From positions 2,121 through 7,484 of the forward strand of contig CAJOFI010000085.1 in NCBI GenBank assembly GCA_905233595.1: a stretch of 5,364 bases of DNA, read 5' to 3'. This document shows, in pieces, positions 4,633 through 5,364 of this stretch (position 1 is the first letter of the stretch; the number at the start of each line of letters is the position of its first letter). The DNA is from an uncultured Oscillospiraceae bacterium (GTDB lineage: Bacteria; Bacillota; Clostridia; Oscillospirales; Oscillospiraceae). Under the pieces are notes generated by a model. That model made no database searches and was not told the DNA's origin. It worked only from the letters and a program-made list of their open reading frames with translations. The position numbers were made by a program, and so were the translations under genes.

Positions 4633-5364
4633 ATGAAAAGGAAATGGAAGCTGCTTCCGAAGTTTGTCGCCTCCCTGGTGGTGCTGGCGCTGATTCTGAC
4701 CGTTGTGATCTCGCTCTTCAGCTACAACACCTCGAAGAGCTATCTGGAAGATATGTACGCCCAGCGCGTGACGGTGAACTGCCAGGCCATCGCGACGATG
4801 CTCTCAGCGGACGACGTGCGCGCCATCCTCGCGCCCGAGGGCGAGAGCTCGGAGGCCTACGCCAGAACGGAGGCGCTTTTCAACAAGCTCAAGCAGGACG
4901 GGGAGGTCACCTTCCTTTCTCTCGTCGTGCCCGACGAGGACAGCGTCACCTTCTATATCGACGCGATGGTGCCCGAAATGGGCGACGATCCGGAAAACCA
5001 GCTCCCTTACGGCAGCGACATCCTCTACGTGGACGCCGCCGCTGACGAGGCCGATCTCAAAAACTACGAGCTGATCTGGGAGTGCTACGCCAGAAACGAG
5101 GGCGTGGGCGAGCCGGTCATCACCGACAACGCCTACGGCTACAACTACACCGGCGTCTACCCCGTGCTCGACGAGAACGGCGAGGCCATCGCCGAGGTGC
5201 AGTACATCCTCGACATGATGGACGTGCGCTCCTACCTTAACCATATCCTGCTCAATATGCTGCTCATCTCCTTTGGCATCATCTTCCTCGCCATGGGCGG
5301 CTACGTTGCCTTCGTGCAGCGCACGGTCATCAACCCCGTCGGCAAGCTTGCCCGCTTTACCGAG
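4633..5364 (+). CDS. Membrane sensor with Cache-like extracellular domain and HAMP, N-terminal part (3' end outside window)
   Basis: The frame is open to the right edge, giving 244 residues of a longer protein. A basic N-terminus (MKRKWKLLPK) precedes TM1 (about 11-31), then ~170 residues outside the membrane, then TM2 (about 205-228) and the start of a HAMP linker, RTVINPVGKLARFTE, with the typical proline (235). The end of the outer domain, with TGVYPVLDENGEAIAEVQYILDMMDV (173-198), resembles the final strands of Cache/PAS-like ligand-sensing domains. This layout belongs to transmembrane receptors: histidine kinases, chemoreceptors, diguanylate cyclases or SpoIIE-type phosphatases. The output domain is not visible. 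The neighbouring RsbW-like domain makes a SpoIIE/PP2C-type phosphatase a reasonable guess, not a call. The ATG at 4633 is the only plausible start: an in-frame TAG lies at 4615-4617 and AGAAAGG ends ten bases upstream. Confidence 0.85.
   Translation, partial: MKRKWKLLPKFVASLVVLALILTVVISLFSYNTSKSYLEDMYAQRVTVNCQAIATMLSADDVRAILAPEGESSEAYARTEALFNKLKQDGEVTFLSLVVPDEDSVTFYIDAMVPEMGDDPENQLPYGSDILYVDAAADEADLKNYELIWECYARNEGVGEPVITDNAYGYNYTGVYPVLDENGEAIAEVQYILDMMDVRSYLNHILLNMLLISFGIIFLAMGGYVAFVQRTVINPVGKLARFTE

Noticed and set aside
4539..5045. 168-codon open frame starting inside the MITE-like element
   Set aside because: It overlaps the sensor gene in another frame, is rich in Arg and Gly as GC-rich shadow frames are, and has no ribosome binding site. 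The frame at 4633 gives clear membrane and HAMP features.
1..5364. CRISPR array, tRNA, rRNA or riboswitch
   Set aside because: No regularly spaced repeats, no cloverleaf or rRNA-like stretch, and the two intergenic gaps (154 and 161 bases) show no recognised riboswitch core.

Overview
The window is GC-rich (roughly 60-65% in genes), densely packed bacterial DNA with strong GGAGG-type ribosome binding sites, ATGA start/stop overlaps and a consensus SigA-type promoter. A shikimate dehydrogenase C-terminus running straight into shikimate kinase, a DUF554 membrane protein and a MATE transporter fused to an RsbW-like ATPase domain together suggest a high-GC Clostridia member of the Oscillospiraceae/Ruminococcaceae type. 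That placement is inferred from gene content, not from a marker gene. All genes seen are on the + strand.

Region 1 (1-1743) is an aromatic-amino-acid operon. It holds the end of a bifunctional AroE-AroK protein (cut by the left edge), then type II 3-dehydroquinate dehydratase (aroQ), then a DUF554 membrane protein. Both junctions are 4-base ATGA overlaps, so translation is probably coupled. The first two proteins supply the dehydratase, dehydrogenase and kinase steps of the shikimate pathway.

Region 2 (1744-1897) is an intergenic gap with a clear TTGAAA-17-TACAAT promoter that starts a new unit. No intrinsic terminator for the aro operon is visible.

Region 3 (1898-4471) is a two-gene unit: a 572-residue MATE-family transporter carrying a C-terminal GHKL ATPase domain of the anti-sigma/RsbW kind, and a class I SAM-dependent methyltransferase that starts at TTG with its ribosome binding site overlapping the previous stop codon.

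Region 4 (4472-4632) is an AT-rich gap. Most of it is a 116-bp element with 22-bp imperfect terminal inverted repeats flanked by TAA on both sides, so it looks like a MITE; the left TAA is the stop codon of the methyltransferase. Region 5 (4633 to the right edge) is the N-terminal part of a membrane sensor: a transmembrane helix, a Cache-like extracellular domain, a second transmembrane helix and the start of a HAMP domain. Its output domain lies outside the window. The most unusual content is the transporter-ATPase fusion next to a HAMP sensor, which suggests (inference only) membrane transport tied to partner-switching signalling, and the MITE inserted exactly at a stop codon.
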